A stretch of 15,715 bases of DNA from positions 1-15,715 of the forward strand of contig DAOVUU010000011.1 of assembly GCA_030632405.1 (NCBI GenBank). The letters run 5' to 3'. A model generated the notes under the pieces. It was not told where the DNA came from, ran no database searches, and saw nothing but the letters and a program-made list of their open reading frames with translations. The DNA is from Desulfobulbaceae bacterium (GTDB taxonomy: Bacteria; Desulfobacterota; Desulfobulbia; Desulfobulbales; Desulfocapsaceae). Position 1 is the first letter of the stretch. Each line of letters starts with the position of its first letter. A program made the position numbers and the translations under genes. Positions 14,263 through 15,715 of this stretch are shown here, in pieces.

Positions 14263-15715
14263 ATGCAAACCACGCCTTCCCCTCTCCAGCAATACGAAAA
14301 GCTTTCTCTCTTTGAACAAGCACTCATGCAGTTTATATCCATTGTGTACGAACCTGCACACTCCACCCTTATAGTGAACTGCCTGCGAAAGCTTGAATTA
14401 AAAAATCCCCGGGGAAATCGACCCACAGTCACCAACCTTAACCACTATCTGTCAAAATTTGAGCAAGTTGGGCTTCTTACAAAAGAGAGGCAATGCTCTC
14501 CTGAGATAGTTGAAATCTTGAGCAAGATTGCCGTTAATGAGGGGATCTTCGAAGTCTATGCAAAGGTAATACAGAGCGAAGCACCCGTCTCATACTATTA
14601 TGGGAAGTGGACTACCAGATGTTGGCGGGCTATGAGGGAGATGCGCATAGGCGTCTACACAGAAAAATTTAACCTCATTGACGATGCCCAGGAATTTCTT
14701 GACAGTCAATGCAGAGACCTGGTCTCCACTCCCCCGCCAACAGTCCAGATAATGACTCAGCCGTTTGATGCCGATTGGTTTCGTACCCTCGCCACCTCTT
14801 TTCAGTTCTATCTGCTCAGCAATGTCCTGCAGTATGGCCAGGAAACACTTTCAGATTATCCGGAGATACTTGCATTTTTATCGAGCAAAGACGAATTTTC
14901 CCATTTAAGTGTCGATGAACAATTACCATTTAAAAGACTCCTTTTTAATGAACTGCTCTTCCAGGGAAAATATACAGATGCCGAAGAACTTGTAACGATT
15001 CATATGGATTTATTCCAGGGAACCGGAGCTCTCGGCACAATCCTCTTTTTAAAAGGCGAGAATGAAACAGCCCTTGCCTCGTTTGAGGAAGATATCGGTT
15101 TTCTACAAAAATACAGTAATAGTGAGAATGTCTCTTTTTTTGGTCCCACAGGTCTTTTTTATATTCTGGCAAGAATTTCAAGCCGGAAAAAAGATTTCCC
15201 CGCCATCGCCAACCAGGTAGGTATTGCTCTGTTACAATTCCGCGGGGCGCCAGAAAACGACTCCTACAATTATCTGGCCACTGTGGTGAACTCGCAAATT
15301 ACCCAGGGAATGCATGGAGTAGAAATTGTACTGCCGGAGGCGGCAACTCAAAATGCCCTGACCGTTGTTTTCGCCGGTCTTTGCCAATATTGGCTCAACA
15401 GCTCTATTCAACCTGAAATTGAGGCTGAACTTGTCGCCTTTTATGAAAAAGCACGATCCGGAAATTACGGTTTTTTCACCCTTGTATTAGGCGATATTCT
15501 CTCCACTATTCTTCATGACAGCTCACCCTATCTCTCTGCTAATTCACGTCTGCGTCAAAAATCCGACATAATCCCGCTCCTGTCAATACTGGAACCGGAA
15601 GAACCATGGAAACGAAGCCTTCAGGCACTGATCTACGCCACCTCGCAAGATGAGGAAACACCTCGGCAATCTATCCGGTTGGTCTGGATTGTCGCGTTTG
15701 AGGGGAGCAAAATAA
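14263..15715 (+). CDS. Large protein, probable N-terminal part of a SNF2-type helicase (partial, runs off right edge)
   Basis: An open frame of 484 codons begins at ATG 14263, just after an in-frame stop at 14245, and continues past the window end. Codon use looks coding throughout. No signal peptide or membrane segment is seen, so the protein is cytoplasmic. Residues about 15-90 look like a winged-helix fold (helices around LMQFISIVYEP and YLSKFEQVGLLTKE). The middle is helical with possible TPR-like pairs, for example GKYTDAEELV and GENETALASFEEDI. The last visible stretch, RLVWIVAFEG, resembles a segment that precedes the SNF2 helicase core in very large (about 1400 residue) bacterial proteins. 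No Walker or helicase motif lies in the window, so the helicase call is from memory of the family and moderate only. There is no clear ribosome binding site before the start. Confidence 0.75.
   Translation, partial: MQTTPSPLQQYEKLSLFEQALMQFISIVYEPAHSTLIVNCLRKLELKNPRGNRPTVTNLNHYLSKFEQVGLLTKERQCSPEIVEILSKIAVNEGIFEVYAKVIQSEAPVSYYYGKWTTRCWRAMREMRIGVYTEKFNLIDDAQEFLDSQCRDLVSTPPPTVQIMTQPFDADWFRTLATSFQFYLLSNVLQYGQETLSDYPEILAFLSSKDEFSHLSVDEQLPFKRLLFNELLFQGKYTDAEELVTIHMDLFQGTGALGTILFLKGENETALASFEEDIGFLQKYSNSENVSFFGPTGLFYILARISSRKKDFPAIANQVGIALLQFRGAPENDSYNYLATVVNSQITQGMHGVEIVLPEAATQNALTVVFAGLCQYWLNSSIQPEIEAELVAFYEKARSGNYGFFTLVLGDILSTILHDSSPYLSANSRLRQKSDIIPLLSILEPEEPWKRSLQALIYATSQDEETPRQSIRLVWIVAFEGSKI

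Noticed and set aside
14180..14374. Small plus-strand frame of 64 codons in front of the right-edge gene
   Set aside because: It overlaps the start of the 484-codon frame in another phase, starts on the promoter, and has no domain or ribosome binding site.
1..15715. CRISPR arrays, tRNA or rRNA genes, transposase genes
   Set aside because: None was seen on reading both strands; the only repeats are the interspersed element and its relic.

Overview
The window looks like a piece of a sulfate-reducing Desulfobacterota chromosome, possibly related to Desulfobulbales. The strongest clue is an intact dsrC on the minus strand with both redox cysteines of its C-terminal arm. The M23 peptidase/bactofilin pair and a Desulfobacterota-type PpiD fit this. 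The order-level assignment is inference, because nothing was searched.

Left part (1-3765): a Uup-type ABC-F ATPase on the minus strand runs off the left edge. Facing away from it is a three-gene plus-strand unit: a membrane-anchored M23 peptidase, a bactofilin overlapping closely with it, and a RimK-like ATP-grasp ligase. A good sigma70-type promoter lies about 185 bases before the peptidase, which implies a long leader with inverted repeats. The ATP-grasp gene carries a run of eight Gs in its active-site loop.

Middle part (3766-7154): the convergent dsrC has its own promoter and intrinsic terminator. An AT-rich gap follows, then a palindromic interspersed repeat (about 4706-4884) whose end adds a false N-terminal extension to the ppiD reading frame. 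ppiD is followed by a convergent small cupin that matches KdgF.

Right-centre part (7155-13949): one long uronate operon with close spacing and good ribosome binding sites. It encodes a three-part TRAP transporter (dctP, dctQ, dctM), an SDR of the D-mannonate oxidoreductase type, a LarA-family nickel-pincer enzyme with all key ligands, and uronate isomerase UxaC. Uptake of a hexuronate, isomerisation to fructuronate and reduction to mannonate can be read directly. No mannonate dehydratase (uxuA) is present. In its place stands the LarA homologue, which could epimerise D-mannonate at C2 to D-gluconate. This is the most interesting idea in the window. The divergent KdgF-like cupin suggests that unsaturated uronates from polysaccharide lyases may also be processed.

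Right edge (13950-15715): a gap with a weak terminator and an extended -10 promoter leads into a large open gene cut by the window end. It is probably the N-terminal region of a very large SNF2-type helicase, but no helicase motif lies inside the window. No rRNA, tRNA, CRISPR array or transposase gene was seen.
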